Source: Streptomyces huiliensis
GTDB lineage: Bacteria; Actinomycetota; Actinomycetes; Streptomycetales; Streptomycetaceae
NCBI RefSeq assembly: GCF_020037025.1
Contig: NZ_JAIQLH010000059.1
Coordinates: 1 to 64,000 of the forward strand
Direction of reading: 5' to 3'
DNA: 64,000 nt
Position numbers and translations under genes: made by a program. Each line of letters opens with the position of its first letter. Within the stretch, counting starts at the first letter, position 1. Below the pieces are notes generated by a model. It made no database searches. It saw only the letters and a program-made list of their open reading frames with translations, and was not told where the DNA came from. Shown piece by piece: positions 44,121 to 56,341 of the stretch.

Positions 44121-45413
44121 ATGATGCGTACGCGTCCGCTGAAAGTGGCGCTGCTGGGCTGTGGAGTGGTCGGCTCCGAGGTGACGCGCATCATGACGAC
44201 GCACGCCGACGACCTCGCGGCCCGGATCGGCGCCCCGGTCGAGCTGGCCGGCATCGCCGTGCGCCGGCCCGACCGGGTCCGGGCCGGGGTGCCCGCCGAG
44301 CTCATCACCACCGACGCGACCGCCCTGGTCAAACGGGGCGACATCGACGTCGTCGTCGAGGTCATCGGCGGCATCGAGCCGGCCCGCACCCTGATCACCA
44401 CGGCCTTCGAGCACGGCGCGAGCGTCGTCTCGGCCAACAAGGCGCTGCTCGCCGAGGACGGCGCCGCCCTGCACGCCGCCGCCGGTCAGCACGGCACGGA
44501 CCTCTACTACGAGGCCGCCGTCGCCGGCGCCATCCCGCTGATCCGCCCGCTGCGCGAGTCCCTCGCCGGCGACAAGGTCAACCGGGTCCTCGGCATCGTC
44601 AACGGCACCACCAACTTCATCCTCGACAAGATGGACTCGACGGGCGCCGGCTACCAGGAGGCCCTGGACGAGGCCACCGCCCTGGGCTACGCCGAGGCCG
44701 ACCCGACGGCCGACGTCGAGGGCTTCGACGCCGCCGCCAAGGCCGCGATCCTGGCCGGCATCGCGTTCCACACCCGCGTCCGCCTCGACGACGTCCACCG
44801 CGAGGGCATGACGGAGGTCACGGCCGCCGACTTCGCCTCCGCGAAGGAGATGGGCTGCACCATCAAGCTGCTGGCGATCTGCGAGCGCGCCGCCGACGGC
44901 CGGTCGGTCACCGCCCGCGTCCACCCCGCGATGATCCCGCTGAGCCACCCGCTCGCCTCGGTCCGCGAGGCGTACAACGCGGTGTTCGTCGAGGCCGAGG
45001 CCGCCGGTCAGCTGATGTTCTACGGGCCGGGCGCCGGCGGCGCGCCGACCGCCTCCGCGGTCCTCGGCGACCTGGTCGCCGTCTGCCGCAACAAGCTGGC
45101 CGGGACCACCGGGCCGGGCGAGTCGGCGTACGCGCGGCTCACCGTCAGCCCCATGGACGACGTCGTCACGCGCTACCACATCAGCCTCGACGTCGCCGAC
45201 AAGCCGGGCGTCCTTGCCCAGGTGGCCACGGTCTTCGCCGAGCACGGCGTGTCCATCGACACCGTCCGCCAGCAGGGCAAGGACGGCGAGGCGGCGCTCG
45301 TCGTCGTCACACACCGGGCCCCCGACGCCGCCCTGTCGGCGACGGTCGAGGCGCTGCGCCGACTGGACACGGTGCGCGGCGTCGCCAGCATCATGCGCGT
45401 CGAAGGTGAGTAG
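44121..45413 (+). CDS. hom: Homoserine dehydrogenase
   Basis: A 430-residue enzyme reducing aspartate semialdehyde to homoserine, at the branch to threonine and methionine. The N-terminal NAD(P) motif is [11 protein letters not shown]; the substrate domain shows [44 protein letters not shown] and [15 protein letters not shown]-terminal ACT domain (about 352-428; [26 protein letters not shown]) allows threonine feedback. Start ATG 44121 has CGAGG 4 nt upstream; an in-frame ATG at 44124 and a far upstream GTG are alternatives. Confidence 0.97.
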   Translation: MMRTRPLKVALLGCGVVGSEVTRIMTTHADDLAARIGAPVELAGIAVRRPDRVRAGVPAELITTDATALVKRGDIDVVVEVIGGIEPARTLITTAFEHGASVVSANKALLAEDGAALHAAAGQHGTDLYYEAAVAGAIPLIRPLRESLAGDKVNRVLGIVNGTTNFILDKMDSTGAGYQEALDEATALGYAEADPTADVEGFDAAAKAAILAGIAFHTRVRLDDVHREGMTEVTAADFASAKEMGCTIKLLAICERAADGRSVTARVHPAMIPLSHPLASVREAYNAVFVEAEAAGQLMFYGPGAGGAPTASAVLGDLVAVCRNKLAGTTGPGESAYARLTVSPMDDVVTRYHISLDVADKPGVLAQVATVFAEHGVSIDTVRQQGKDGEAALVVVTHRAPDAALSATVEALRRLDTVRGVASIMRVEGE

Positions 45414-45429
45414 GGGAGCAAGGAAGACC

Positions 45430-46512
45430 ATGTCTGCGAACAACGGCAACGCCGCCACCCGTCAGTGGCGCGGCATCATCGAGGAGTACCGCGACCGCCT
45501 CCCGGTCTCCGCGGACACGCCGGTGGTCACCCTGCGCGAGGGCGGCACGCCCCTGGTGCCGGCCCAGGTGCTCTCCGAGCGCACCGGCTGCGAGGTGCAC
45601 CTCAAGGTCGAGGGCGCCAACCCCACCGGCTCCTTCAAGGACCGCGGGATGACGATGGCCATCACCCGGGCGAAGGAGGAGGGCGCGAAGGCCGTCATCT
45701 GCGCCTCCACCGGCAACACCTCCGCCTCCGCCGCGGCCTACGCCGTGCGCGCCGGGATGGTCTGCGCCGTCCTGGTGCCCGAGGGCAAAATCGCCCTCGG
45801 CAAGATGGGCCAGGCCCTGGTGCACGGCGCCCGCATCCTCCAGGTCGACGGCAACTTCGACGACTGCCTCGACCTGGCCCGTGCCCTGGCCGACAACTAC
45901 CCGGTGGCCCTGGTCAATTCGGTCAATCCGGTGCGCATCGAGGGGCAGAAGACCGCCGCCTTCGAGATCGTGGACGCGCTGGGCGACGCCCCGGACATCC
46001 ACGTCCTGCCGGTGGGCAACGCGGGCAACATCACCGCGTACTGGAAGGGGTACCGGGAGTACGCCGCCGACGGCATCGCCTCCCGAACCCCGCGCATGTG
46101 GGGCTACCAGGCCTCCGGCTCGGCGCCGATCGTGCGCGGCGAGCCGGTGAAGGAGCCGCACACCATCGCCACCGCCATCCGCATCGGCAACCCCGCCTCC
46201 TGGCGGTTCGCCGAGCAGGCGCGCGACGAGTCCGGCGGGCACATCGACGAGGTGACCGACCGCCAGATCCTCGCCGCCTACCGGCTGTTGGCCGCTCAGG
46301 AGGGCGTCTTCGTGGAGCCCGCCTCGGCGGCGAGCGTCGCCGGTCTGCTGAAGGCCGCCGAGCAGGGCAAGGTGGATCCGGGCCAGCGCATCGTCTGTAC
46401 GGTCACGGGCAACGGCCTCAAGGATCCCGACTGGGCGGTCGCCGGCGCCCCGCAGCCGGTCACCGTCCCGGTGGACGCGGCCGCGGCGGCCGAGCGCCTC
46501 GGGCTCGCGTAA
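45430..46512 (+). CDS. thrC: Threonine synthase
   Basis: A 360-residue PLP fold-II enzyme converting O-phosphohomoserine to threonine. PLP lysine K70 is in [25 protein letters not shown] binds the phosphate, and [15 protein letters not shown] is also typical. It follows hom by 16 bp with GGAAG before ATG 45430, so the two form an operon. Confidence 0.97.
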   Translation: MSANNGNAATRQWRGIIEEYRDRLPVSADTPVVTLREGGTPLVPAQVLSERTGCEVHLKVEGANPTGSFKDRGMTMAITRAKEEGAKAVICASTGNTSASAAAYAVRAGMVCAVLVPEGKIALGKMGQALVHGARILQVDGNFDDCLDLARALADNYPVALVNSVNPVRIEGQKTAAFEIVDALGDAPDIHVLPVGNAGNITAYWKGYREYAADGIASRTPRMWGYQASGSAPIVRGEPVKEPHTIATAIRIGNPASWRFAEQARDESGGHIDEVTDRQILAAYRLLAAQEGVFVEPASAASVAGLLKAAEQGKVDPGQRIVCTVTGNGLKDPDWAVAGAPQPVTVPVDAAAAAERLGLA

Positions 46513-47004
46513 CGGCCGTCCCGCCGGGCCGCCCGGGCCCGCCCGGCGGTCTCGCCGCGGCGCGCGGATCCGGGCGCGTCCGTACGGATCCGGGTGGCCG
46601 TCCCCGCACGGGACGGCCACCCGGCCTCCGGGAGACAGCCGCCTGGCCCTGGAAAGTCACCCGGTTTCTCCGACACCGGGCGACACGGGGCGACACCGGG
46701 CGCGACACGGCGGATCCGGTGACGCGGAGAGCGAAAAATTCCGTCCGCTCCCCCTCGAATTCGCGAATTCCCAGGTCACAACCCCGACGAAAGTCCGCCA
46801 AAGTCGACACGGGGCACGGTTTGGCGTGCGACACGCATCGCGCGCCTCCTGTGCGCCCTATGTCGCCACAGAACCTTCCTTCGATAGGCTGTCCTCACTC
46901 CGCCCCGTCGCTGACCCAAGCCGCCCTCCATGCGGCATCGCCGTCGCGGCCCTTGCGGATGTCGCACGCCCTACCAAGGCCACATCAAGGAGAGTCATCG
47001 AGCG
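46513..47004. other. Intergenic region thrC-thrB
   Basis: This 492-bp region has no convincing gene. It holds degenerate GGCGACACSGGG repeats (about 46677-46712), a perfect palindrome GAATTCGCGAATTC (46757-46770), and a good -10 element TAGGCT (46885-46890) that would give thrB its own transcript with a leader of about 108 nt. Nothing resembles a thr attenuator peptide. Confidence 0.55.
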
Positions 47005-47919
47005 ATGGCCGGTCCCGCCTTCCGCGCCGCCGCCGTCCGAGTGCGCACCCCCGCCACCAGCGCCAACCTCGGTCCCGGCTTCGACGCCCTCGGTCTGTCC
47101 CTGGGGCTCTACGACGACGTCGTGGTCCGGGTGGCCGAATCCGGGCTGCACATCGACATCGCCGGCGAGGGCGCCGACTCGCTCCCGCGCGACGAGGGTC
47201 ACCTGCTCGTACGGTCCCTGCGCACCACGTTCGACCTGCTGGGCGGCCAGCCGCGCGGCCTGGAGGTCGTCTGCGCCAACCGCATCCCGCACAGCCGCGG
47301 CCTGGGCTCCTCGGCCGCCGCGATCTGCGCCGGCATCGTCGCCGCCCGGGCGGTGACCATAGGCGGGGCCGAGCGGCTCGACGCCACGGCGATGCTGGAG
47401 CTGGCCACCGAGATCGAGGGCCACCCGGACAACGTCGCGGCCTGCCTGCTCGGCGGATTCACCCTTGCGTGGATGGACGGGGGAGCGGCGCGCGCGGTGC
47501 GGATGGACCCCGCCGATTCCATCGTTCCGGTGGTCTTCGTGCCCGGCCGTCCGGTGGCGACGGAGACCGCGCGCGGCCTGCTGCCGCGGCAGGTCCCCCA
47601 TGTGGACGCGGCGGCCAACGCCGGCCGGGCCGCGCTGCTGGTCGAGGCCCTGACCAGGCGCCCCGAGCTGCTGCTGCCGGCCACCGAGGACCGGCTCCAC
47701 CAGGAGTACCGCGCCCCGGCGATGCCGGAGAGCGTGGCCCTGGTCAACCGACTGCGGGCGGACGGCGTCCCCGCGGTCGTCTCCGGCGCGGGCCCCACGG
47801 TGCTCGCGCTGGTCGAGGACAGTGCGGCGGACAAGGTCGCACGGCTGGCGGGCGAGGGATGGGCGGCCAACCGGCTGTCCCTCGACGCCGGGGGGACGAG
47901 TGTGCTGCCGCTCGCCTGA
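47005..47919 (+). CDS. thrB: Homoserine kinase
   Basis: A 304-residue GHMP kinase making O-phosphohomoserine for ThrC. Motif 1 is VRVRTPATSANLGPGFDALGL, the ATP loop is PHSRGLGSSAAAICAGI, and the C-terminal motif is VVSGAGPTVLALV. Start ATG 47005, with AAGGAGAG about 9 nt upstream. It is separated from hom-thrC by almost 500 bp and probably has its own promoter. Confidence 0.97.
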   Translation: MAGPAFRAAAVRVRTPATSANLGPGFDALGLSLGLYDDVVVRVAESGLHIDIAGEGADSLPRDEGHLLVRSLRTTFDLLGGQPRGLEVVCANRIPHSRGLGSSAAAICAGIVAARAVTIGGAERLDATAMLELATEIEGHPDNVAACLLGGFTLAWMDGGAARAVRMDPADSIVPVVFVPGRPVATETARGLLPRQVPHVDAAANAGRAALLVEALTRRPELLLPATEDRLHQEYRAPAMPESVALVNRLRADGVPAVVSGAGPTVLALVEDSAADKVARLAGEGWAANRLSLDAGGTSVLPLA

Positions 47920-48333
47920 CAAGGGGCGGAACGCGGTGGCACACCGTCGAGGAAGGCCCCGCGGAAAACGCGGTTGCCGGACTTTGAGAGGGGGAATGTT
48001 TGTGGGATCCGGTAGTGTTAACCTCAAGTCTGCACCCGAAGCCACGTCGGCTCGGTGCTCTGTGTCCCGATCAGGGACCGCTTTTCTTCCGGGAGCCTCC
48101 CAGACTGCCTGAGCAGATTCGAGCACGCTCCGGAAATCGGCGTGGGCGACATGAGTGATGCGATGCGTCTTGTCCTCACTGATTTCCCCACGTCGGCATC
48201 AACGCACTGATTCTTCCGCCGTACCGCGGCGGACCACCGCCCCGGCCCGGTCCGCAAGCAGGACCGCAGCCGGACAGCACAACCGGTCGCCGAGCCAGAC
48301 AGGCCGACGCCCGCTCCAGGGAAGGACCCCTTC
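47920..48333. other. Long leader region of rho
   Basis: This 414-bp region has no convincing gene. TAGTGT at 48013-48018 is a possible -10 element, which would leave a 5' UTR of over 300 nt. Long leaders are common for rho because Rho attenuates its own transcription; a C-rich, G-poor rut-like stretch is seen at about 48180-48330. Confidence 0.45.
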
Positions 48334-50742
<2,409 letters not shown>

Positions 50743-50765
50743 CCCGGCGACCGCCGGCAGTCCAC

Positions 50766-50803
50766 CGGAACCTCCCCGTCACCTCGGTGGCGGGGAGGTT
50801 CCG
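50766..50803 (+). terminator. Hairpin terminator after rho
   Basis: CGGAACCTCCCCG (50766-50778) pairs perfectly with 50791-50803, and the 12-nt loop can extend the stem (CACC/GGTG). It starts 24 nt after the rho stop. Confidence 0.88.
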
Positions 50804-51129
50804 CGTTTCCAGGAGCGTTTCCGGGAGGCTCCCCGTCGCCCGGTGTTTTCTTCGTGATCTTGCCGAGTCCTCACCGTGACCTTTTGAGACTTCCGCCACA
50901 GGAACACCCGACGCAGCACGGCGCTCCGATGCCTACGCGGCGGGTGAAAACGCAGGTGACAAGGGGTGTGGGTGGGTTTGTCATGTCGTTCCGGCCGGTC
51001 GGTTCCTAAGAAGGCGCTCACACGGCCCCGTGCAACCCTGTCGCAGACCTCGCCGTCTGAATGTGGCGAGGCACCGCGCCTGATCGGGCGGCAGGGGGGA
51101 AGCCGAACCAGCGGAGGACTGAGGAGCGT
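50804..51129. other. Intergenic region rho-LCP gene
   Basis: This 326-bp region between the rho terminator and the LCP gene has no gene-like frame. It should hold the LCP promoter; I could not assign a -10 element with confidence. Confidence 0.5.
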
Positions 51130-52245
51130 ATGGCGGACGAGACCAGGGGCACGCAGGCGGGAGCGCGCCGTCGCCGTCCCGGCGGACCCCATGGCCGCAG
51201 GCGCAAGCCCCGCGCGCGCCGCACGGGCTGGCGAATAGTCCTCTGGACGGCCGCGGCGCTGGTCGTCCTGGGCGGCTCCGGACTCGGATACGTCTACTTC
51301 AAGCTCAACGGCAACCTGCACGGCGTGGACATCAACTCCGCGCTCGGCACCGACCGCCCCGAGAACGTCGACAACGGCTCGCAGGACATCCTCGTCCTGG
51401 GCTCCGACTCGCGGGCCGGCGACAACAAGAAGTACGGCCGGGACGAGGGCAGCTCCCGGTCCGACACCGCGATGATCGTCCACGTCTACGCGGGTCACAA
51501 GCAGGCCAGCGTGGTCAGCATCCCGCGCGACACCATGGTCGCCCGGCCGGAGTGCAAGACGCTCGACGGGAAGACCAGCCCGGCCGTCCGGCGGGCGCAG
51601 TTCAACGACGCGTACTCGGTGGGCGGCGCGGTCTGCGCGGTGAAGACCGTCGAGGCCATGACCGGGATCCGGATGGACCACTACCTGGAGGTCGACTTCG
51701 CCGGCTTCCAGAAGCTCATCGACAAGCTCGGCGGCGTCGAGGTGACCACCACCAAGCCGATCCGCGACAAGTGGAGCCACCTCGACCTCCCGGCCGGCAA
51801 GCACACCCTCAACGGGGAGCAGTCGCTCGGCCTCGTCCGTACCCGGCACGGCGTCGGCGACGGCAGTGACCTCGGCCGGATCAAGCTCCAGCAGGCGTTC
51901 ATCAAGGCCCTCATCGACCAGATCAAGTCGGTTGGCCTGTTCACCAGCCCCACCAAGCTCTACGGCATCGCGGACACCGCCACCAAGGCGCTCACCACCG
52001 ACTCCGACCTGGCCTCGGTCGACAAGCTGCTCTCCTTCGCCAACGGCCTCAAGGGCATCGGCTCCGGGGACATGCACATGGTGACCCTGCCCGTCACCAC
52101 CGACCCGCTGGACAAGAACCGCGTGGTGCCGCTGAAGGCCGCCAAGGAGATGTGGCAGGCGCTGCACGAGGACAAGCAGATCCCGGCGTCGGCCCTCAAG
52201 GACGGCGAGGGGACGAAGACGGACGCCGACGGCGTCGTGAAGTAG
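51130..52245 (+). CDS. LytR-CpsA-Psr (LCP) family cell-wall glycopolymer transferase
   Basis: A 371-residue type II membrane protein. A basic, Arg/Gly/Pro-rich cytoplasmic N-terminus (1-37) and TM helix (about 38-60, [22 protein letters not shown]) precede the LCP domain (about 95-290): [88 protein letters not shown] and [25 protein letters not shown]. The conserved Arg/Asp residues bind the polyprenyl pyrophosphate. LCP proteins ligate teichoic acids or other glycopolymers to peptidoglycan. Start ATG 51130, with GAGGAG 3-8 nt upstream. Confidence 0.94.
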   Translation: MADETRGTQAGARRRRPGGPHGRRRKPRARRTGWRIVLWTAAALVVLGGSGLGYVYFKLNGNLHGVDINSALGTDRPENVDNGSQDILVLGSDSRAGDNKKYGRDEGSSRSDTAMIVHVYAGHKQASVVSIPRDTMVARPECKTLDGKTSPAVRRAQFNDAYSVGGAVCAVKTVEAMTGIRMDHYLEVDFAGFQKLIDKLGGVEVTTTKPIRDKWSHLDLPAGKHTLNGEQSLGLVRTRHGVGDGSDLGRIKLQQAFIKALIDQIKSVGLFTSPTKLYGIADTATKALTTDSDLASVDKLLSFANGLKGIGSGDMHMVTLPVTTDPLDKNRVVPLKAAKEMWQALHEDKQIPASALKDGEGTKTDADGVVK

Positions 52246-52275
52246 CCCCGCCGAAACCCGCCGAACGCCGCAGGC

Positions 52276-52312
52276 CGGGGCCCGGGAATAACGGGCTCCC
52301 GGACCCCGTTTT
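52276..52312 (+). terminator. Hairpin terminator with T-tract after the LCP gene
   Basis: CGGGGCCCGGGA (52276-52287) pairs with TCCCGGACCCCG (52297-52308) with one mismatch and a 9-nt loop, followed by TTTT. Confidence 0.85.
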
Positions 52313-52412
52313 GGGGGATGCGGCCGGTACTGGCAGACTGGTACGTCGGCCCCGGTTCACGTACGGCAATCCCGCCGCACGACCCGGTGCCCTCCCGAAC
52401 CTAGGAGAACCC

Positions 52413-52637
52413 TTGAAGCGCGACATCCACCCGGAGTACGTCGAGACCCAGGTCAGCTGCACCTGTGGCGCCTCGTTCACCACCCGTAGCACCGTCGCCG
52501 ACGGCACCATCCGTGCCGACGTGTGCTCCGAGTGCCACCCGTTCTACACGGGCAAGCAGAAGATCCTCGACACCGGTGGCCGTGTGGCGCGGTTCGAGGC
52601 CCGCTTCGGCAAGAACGCCGGGACCGCCAAGAAGTAG
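52413..52637 (+). CDS. rpmE: 50S ribosomal protein bL31 (zinc form)
   Basis: A 74-residue ribosomal protein, starting at TTG 52413 with AGGAGA 5-10 nt upstream. Four cysteines (C16, C18, C37, C40; CTCG and [12 protein letters not shown]) make it the zinc-binding 'C+' form; streptomycetes usually keep a zinc-free paralogue for zinc starvation elsewhere. It lies in the conserved rho-rpmE-prfA order. Confidence 0.97.
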   Translation: MKRDIHPEYVETQVSCTCGASFTTRSTVADGTIRADVCSECHPFYTGKQKILDTGGRVARFEARFGKNAGTAKK

Positions 52638-52754
52638 CGACCCGCAGGCGCCGGTCGGTCGTCCCTCCTCGGCGGGGGACGGCCGGACCGGCGCTTTGTC
52701 GTCCGGCCGGTCCGTCACTTCAGCAGCTCCGTCACCTTCGCTTAGGGAATCTTG

Positions 52755-53834
52755 ATGTTCGAGGCAGTCGAGGAACTGATCGGCGAGCACGCCGACCTCG
52801 AGAAGCGGCTCGCCGACCCCTCCGTCCACGCGGACCAGGCCAACGCCCGCAAGCTCAACAAGCGCTACGCAGAGCTGACCCCGATCGTCGGTACGTACCG
52901 CTCCTGGAAGCAGACCGCGGACGACATCGACACGGCCCGTGAGTTCGCGGCCGACGACCCCGACTTCGCCGCCGAGGTCAAGGTGCTGGAGAAGCAGCGC
53001 GAGGAGCTCACCGAGAAGCTCCGTCTGCTGCTCGTCCCGCGCGACCCCAGCGACGACAAGGACGTCATCCTGGAGATCAAGGCCGGCGCCGGCGGCGACG
53101 AGTCCGCCCTGTTCGCGGGCGACCTGCTGCGCATGTACCTGCGCTACGCCGAGCGCGTGGGCTGGAAGACCGAGATCATCGACTCCACCGAGTCCGAGCT
53201 CGGCGGCTACAAGGACGTCCAGGTCGCCGTCAAGACCAAGGGCGGCAACGGCGCCACCGAGCCCGGCCAGGGCGTCTGGGCCCGGCTGAAGTACGAGGGC
53301 GGCGTGCACCGCGTGCAGCGCGTGCCGGCCACCGAGTCCCAGGGCCGCATCCACACCTCCGCCGCCGGCGTGCTCGTCACGCCCGAGGCCGAGGAGATCG
53401 ACGTCGAGATCAACCCCAACGACCTGCGGATCGACGTCTACCGCTCGTCCGGGCCCGGCGGCCAGTCCGTCAACACGACCGACTCGGCCGTCCGCATCAC
53501 CCACCTGCCGACCGGCGTCGTGGCCTCCTGCCAGAACGAGAAGAGCCAGCTCCAGAACAAGGAGCAGGCCCTGCGCATCCTCCGCTCCCGGCTGCTCGCC
53601 GCGGCGCAGGAGAAGGCCGAGGCCGAGGCCGCGGACGCGCGCCGCAGCCAGGTCCGCACCGTCGACCGCTCCGAGAAGATCCGGACGTACAACTTCCCGG
53701 AAAACCGGATCTCGGACCACCGGGTCGGCTTCAAGGCGTACAACTTGGACCAGGTGCTCGACGGAGAGCTGGACGCCGTGATCCAGGCGTGCGTCGACGC
53801 CGACTCGGCGGCCAAGCTGGCTGCCGCACAGTAG
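52755..53834 (+). CDS. prfA: Peptide chain release factor 1
   Basis: A 359-residue class I release factor that reads UAA and UAG. The codon-recognition tripeptide PAT (191-193, the PxT motif of RF1) and the GGQ catalytic motif (235-237 in [10 protein letters not shown]) are present. Start ATG 52755 follows TTAGGGAATC; the TTG immediately before it (52752) is the alternative. PrmC, encoded next, methylates the GGQ glutamine. Confidence 0.98.
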   Translation: MFEAVEELIGEHADLEKRLADPSVHADQANARKLNKRYAELTPIVGTYRSWKQTADDIDTAREFAADDPDFAAEVKVLEKQREELTEKLRLLLVPRDPSDDKDVILEIKAGAGGDESALFAGDLLRMYLRYAERVGWKTEIIDSTESELGGYKDVQVAVKTKGGNGATEPGQGVWARLKYEGGVHRVQRVPATESQGRIHTSAAGVLVTPEAEEIDVEINPNDLRIDVYRSSGPGGQSVNTTDSAVRITHLPTGVVASCQNEKSQLQNKEQALRILRSRLLAAAQEKAEAEAADARRSQVRTVDRSEKIRTYNFPENRISDHRVGFKAYNLDQVLDGELDAVIQACVDADSAAKLAAAQ

Positions 53835-53882
53835 AGACCGCGTACGGAATCCGGTCATGGAGCGCAACAGGAGGAAGGTCCA

Positions 53883-54728
53883 GTGAACCTGCTGCTCGCC
53901 GAGGTGGCACAGGCCACCCAGCGGCTGGCCGACGCCGGCGTGCCCTCCCCGCGCTTCGACGCGGAGGAGCTCGCGGCCTTCGTGCACGGCGTCAAACGGG
54001 GTGAGCTGCACCTGGTCGCCGACGCGGACTTCGACGCACGCTACTGGGAGGCCATCGCCCGCCGCGAGGCCCGCGAACCCCTCCAGCACATCACCGGGCG
54101 CGCCTTCTTCCGCTACCTGGAGCTCCAGGTCGGCCCCGGCGTCTTCGTCCCCCGGCCGGAGACCGAGTCGGTCGTCGGTTGGGCCATAGACGCGGTCCGC
54201 GCCATGGACGTCGTCGAGCCGCTCATCGTCGACCTGTGCACCGGCTCCGGGGCCATCGCCCTGGCGCTCGCCCAGGAGGTGCCGCGGTCGCGCGTGCACG
54301 CCGTCGAGCTGGACGAGGGCGCCCTGTCCTGGGCGCGCAAGAACGTCGAGGGCTCGCGCGTCCAGCTGCACCACGGGAACGCGCTCGACGCGCTCCCCGA
54401 GCTCGACGGCCAGGTCGACCTGGTCATCAGCAACCCGCCGTACATCCCGCTGACCGAGTGGGAGTACGTCGCCCCCGAGGCCCGCGACCACGACCCGCAG
54501 CTCGCGCTGTTCTCGGGCGAGGACGGCCTCGACACCATCCGCGGCCTGGAGCGCACCGCGCACCGGCTGCTGCGCCCCGGCGGCGTGGTCGTCATCGAGC
54601 ACGCCGACACCCAGGGCGGCCAGGTGCCGTGGATCTTCACCGAGGAGCGGGGCTGGGCCGACGCGGCCGACCACCCCGACCTCAACAACAGGCCCCGGTT
54701 CGCCACGGCCCGGAAGGCCCTGCCGTGA
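53883..54728 (+). CDS. prmC: Release factor glutamine methyltransferase PrmC (HemK)
   Basis: A 281-residue enzyme transferring a methyl from SAM to the GGQ glutamine of RF1/RF2. It has an N-terminal helical domain (to about 75), VPRPETESVV, motif I IVDLCTGSGAIALALA and the glutamine-methylating NPPY (184-187). GTG 53883 is preceded by AGGAGGAAGG. It is 48 bp after prfA and in the same operon. Confidence 0.97.
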   Translation: MNLLLAEVAQATQRLADAGVPSPRFDAEELAAFVHGVKRGELHLVADADFDARYWEAIARREAREPLQHITGRAFFRYLELQVGPGVFVPRPETESVVGWAIDAVRAMDVVEPLIVDLCTGSGAIALALAQEVPRSRVHAVELDEGALSWARKNVEGSRVQLHHGNALDALPELDGQVDLVISNPPYIPLTEWEYVAPEARDHDPQLALFSGEDGLDTIRGLERTAHRLLRPGGVVVIEHADTQGGQVPWIFTEERGWADAADHPDLNNRPRFATARKALP

Positions 54729-54775
54729 CCGCCACGGCACCCCAGACATCTGCCCCGTACGAGGAGGTTGGCTCA

Positions 54776-55423
54776 ATGGCTCGGCGATACGACTGCGGCG
54801 ACGCGACCGACCGCAGGACCGGTCTGCGTGAGGCGACCGCCGCGGTCCGCCGCGGCGAGCTGGTCGTGCTGCCCACCGACACCGTGTACGGGATCGGTGC
54901 GGACGCCTTCAGCCGCGACGCCGTCGGCGACCTCCTCCAGGCCAAGGGCCGCGGTCGGGGCATGCCCTCGCCCGTCCTCGTCGGCTCCCCGAACACCCTG
55001 CACGGGCTCGTCACCGACTTCTCCGAGCAGGCGTGGGAGCTCGTCGACGCCTTCTGGCCCGGCGCGCTCACCCTCGTCGCCAACCACCAGCCGTCGCTGA
55101 CCTGGGACCTCGGCGAGACCCGCGGCACGGTCGCGGTGCGCATGCCGCTGCACCCCGTGGCCATCGAACTGCTCACCGAGTTCGGCCCGATGGCCGTCTC
55201 CAGCGCCAACCTCACCGGGCACCCCGCGCCGCAGACCTGCGACGCCGCCCAGGAGATGCTCGGCGACTCCGTCTCCGTCTACCTCGACGGCGGCCCCACC
55301 CCCGCGGACGTGCCGTCCTCGATCGTGGACGTCACCGGCAAGGTGCCGGTGCTGCTGCGGGCCGGCGCCATCAGCGCCGAGCAGCTCCGCGAGGTGGTAC
55401 CCGACCTCGAGGTGGCGAATTGA
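54776..55423 (+). CDS. L-threonylcarbamoyladenylate synthase (Sua5/YrdC family)
   Basis: A 215-residue enzyme using threonine, bicarbonate and ATP for t6A37 tRNA modification. It contains the YrdC pattern RRGELVVLPTDTVYGIGADAFS, KGRGRGMPSPVLVGS, FWPGALTLVA, TVAVRMPLHPVAIELL and MAVSSANLTGHPAPQTCD. The start ATG 54776 follows GAGGAGG. Its stop overlaps the next start (TTGA). Confidence 0.95.
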   Translation: MARRYDCGDATDRRTGLREATAAVRRGELVVLPTDTVYGIGADAFSRDAVGDLLQAKGRGRGMPSPVLVGSPNTLHGLVTDFSEQAWELVDAFWPGALTLVANHQPSLTWDLGETRGTVAVRMPLHPVAIELLTEFGPMAVSSANLTGHPAPQTCDAAQEMLGDSVSVYLDGGPTPADVPSSIVDVTGKVPVLLRAGAISAEQLREVVPDLEVAN

Positions 55424-56070
55424 TCGCCCCGCAGGGGCGTGGCATAGCGGGACCGGAGACGAGCACCGACACCTTCCGCATCCTCCACGTCAGCACCGGC
55501 AACGTCTGCCGCTCGCCCATCACCGAGCGGCTGACCCGCCATGCCCTCTCCGCGCGCCTCGGCGACCCGGACGCGGGCGGGCTGGTGGTGGAGAGCGCCG
55601 GCACCTGGGGGCACGAGGGCGCGCCCATGGAGGCCCACGCGGCCACCGTGCTGGCCGACTTCGGCGCGGATCCGGACGGGTTCACCGGGCGGGAGCTGCT
55701 GGACGAGCACGTCATCCGGGCGGATCTGGTGCTCACCGCTACGCGTGATCACCGGGCCCAGGTCATCTCCATGGGGCACTCGGCCGGGCTGCGGACCTTC
55801 ACGCTGAAGGAGTTCACGCGGCTGGTGCGGGCCATCGATCCGACGACCTTGCCCGCTCCCGACGGGGCGGGGGGTGTCGTCGAGCGCGCTCGGGCTCTGG
55901 TGCAGGCCGCTGCCGCGTTGCGGGGGTGGCTGTTGGCGCCTGACGCGGAGGCGGATGAGGTGCACGATCCGTATGGGGCGCCGATCACGTTCTTCCGGTC
56001 GATCGGGGATGAGATTCAGCTGGCGCTGGATCCTGTGGTGACGGCCCTGACCGGGGTCCCGGCGGTTTGA
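55420..56070 (+). CDS. Low-molecular-weight protein-tyrosine-phosphatase homologue with Ser in place of the catalytic Cys
   Basis: A 216-residue protein of the LMW-PTP/arsenate reductase fold. The P-loop reads HVSTGNVCRSPITERL: the nucleophilic Cys of the canonical CxxxxxR loop (VCTGNICRS) is S25 (codon AGC), while C30 and R31 remain. The DPYG region (HDPYGAPITFF), which carries the general-acid Asp, is kept. It therefore looks like a pseudophosphatase or a phosphotyrosine-binding protein rather than an active enzyme, though serine might support another reaction. TTG 55420 overlaps the sua5 stop by TTGA, with GAGGTGG upstream. It lies between sua5 and the glyA paralogue. Confidence 0.88.
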   Translation: MIAPQGRGIAGPETSTDTFRILHVSTGNVCRSPITERLTRHALSARLGDPDAGGLVVESAGTWGHEGAPMEAHAATVLADFGADPDGFTGRELLDEHVIRADLVLTATRDHRAQVISMGHSAGLRTFTLKEFTRLVRAIDPTTLPAPDGAGGVVERARALVQAAAALRGWLLAPDAEADEVHDPYGAPITFFRSIGDEIQLALDPVVTALTGVPAV

Positions 56071-56145
56071 GGGTGCCCCGGTCCCGCCCTTTCACCGTTT
56101 CCTGGGGCTGCGCCCCAGACCCCGCTTGTCGCGGCTGCGCCGCTC

Positions 56146-56194
56146 GTCCTCAAACGCCGGACGGGCTGATATAGCCCGTCCGGCGTTTGAGGAC
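56146..56194. repeat. Perfect 22-bp palindrome of the dispersed repeat
   Basis: Arms at 56146-56167 and 56173-56194 are exact inverted copies around the 5-base loop GATAT. In RNA it would form a very stable hairpin 75 nt after the phosphatase-like gene, so it can serve as a terminator. Confidence 0.95.
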
Positions 56195-56272
56195 AACCGC
56201 GCGAAGCGCGGTTTCAGGGGGCCCGGGGGCTGGCCCCCGGGAATCGGCGAAGGGGCGGGACCGGGGCACCCT
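56173..56272. repeat. Dispersed Streptomyces repeat, copy 2
   Basis: 100 bp, 93 identical without gaps to 29318-29417. It contains AGCCCGTCCGGCGTTTGAGG, a CGCGCGAAGCGCG hairpin and CCGGGGGC-TG-GCCCCCGGG. It follows the right arm of the palindrome. Such GTCCGGCG-TTTGAGGAC elements occur in many streptomycete intergenic regions (recalled). Confidence 0.9.
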
Positions 56273-56341
56273 GCACGCGGCCCGCACCCGGCCTACATTG
56301 GGGGTGAGCACACTGCTCACGCCCACCGCACGGAGCCCCCG

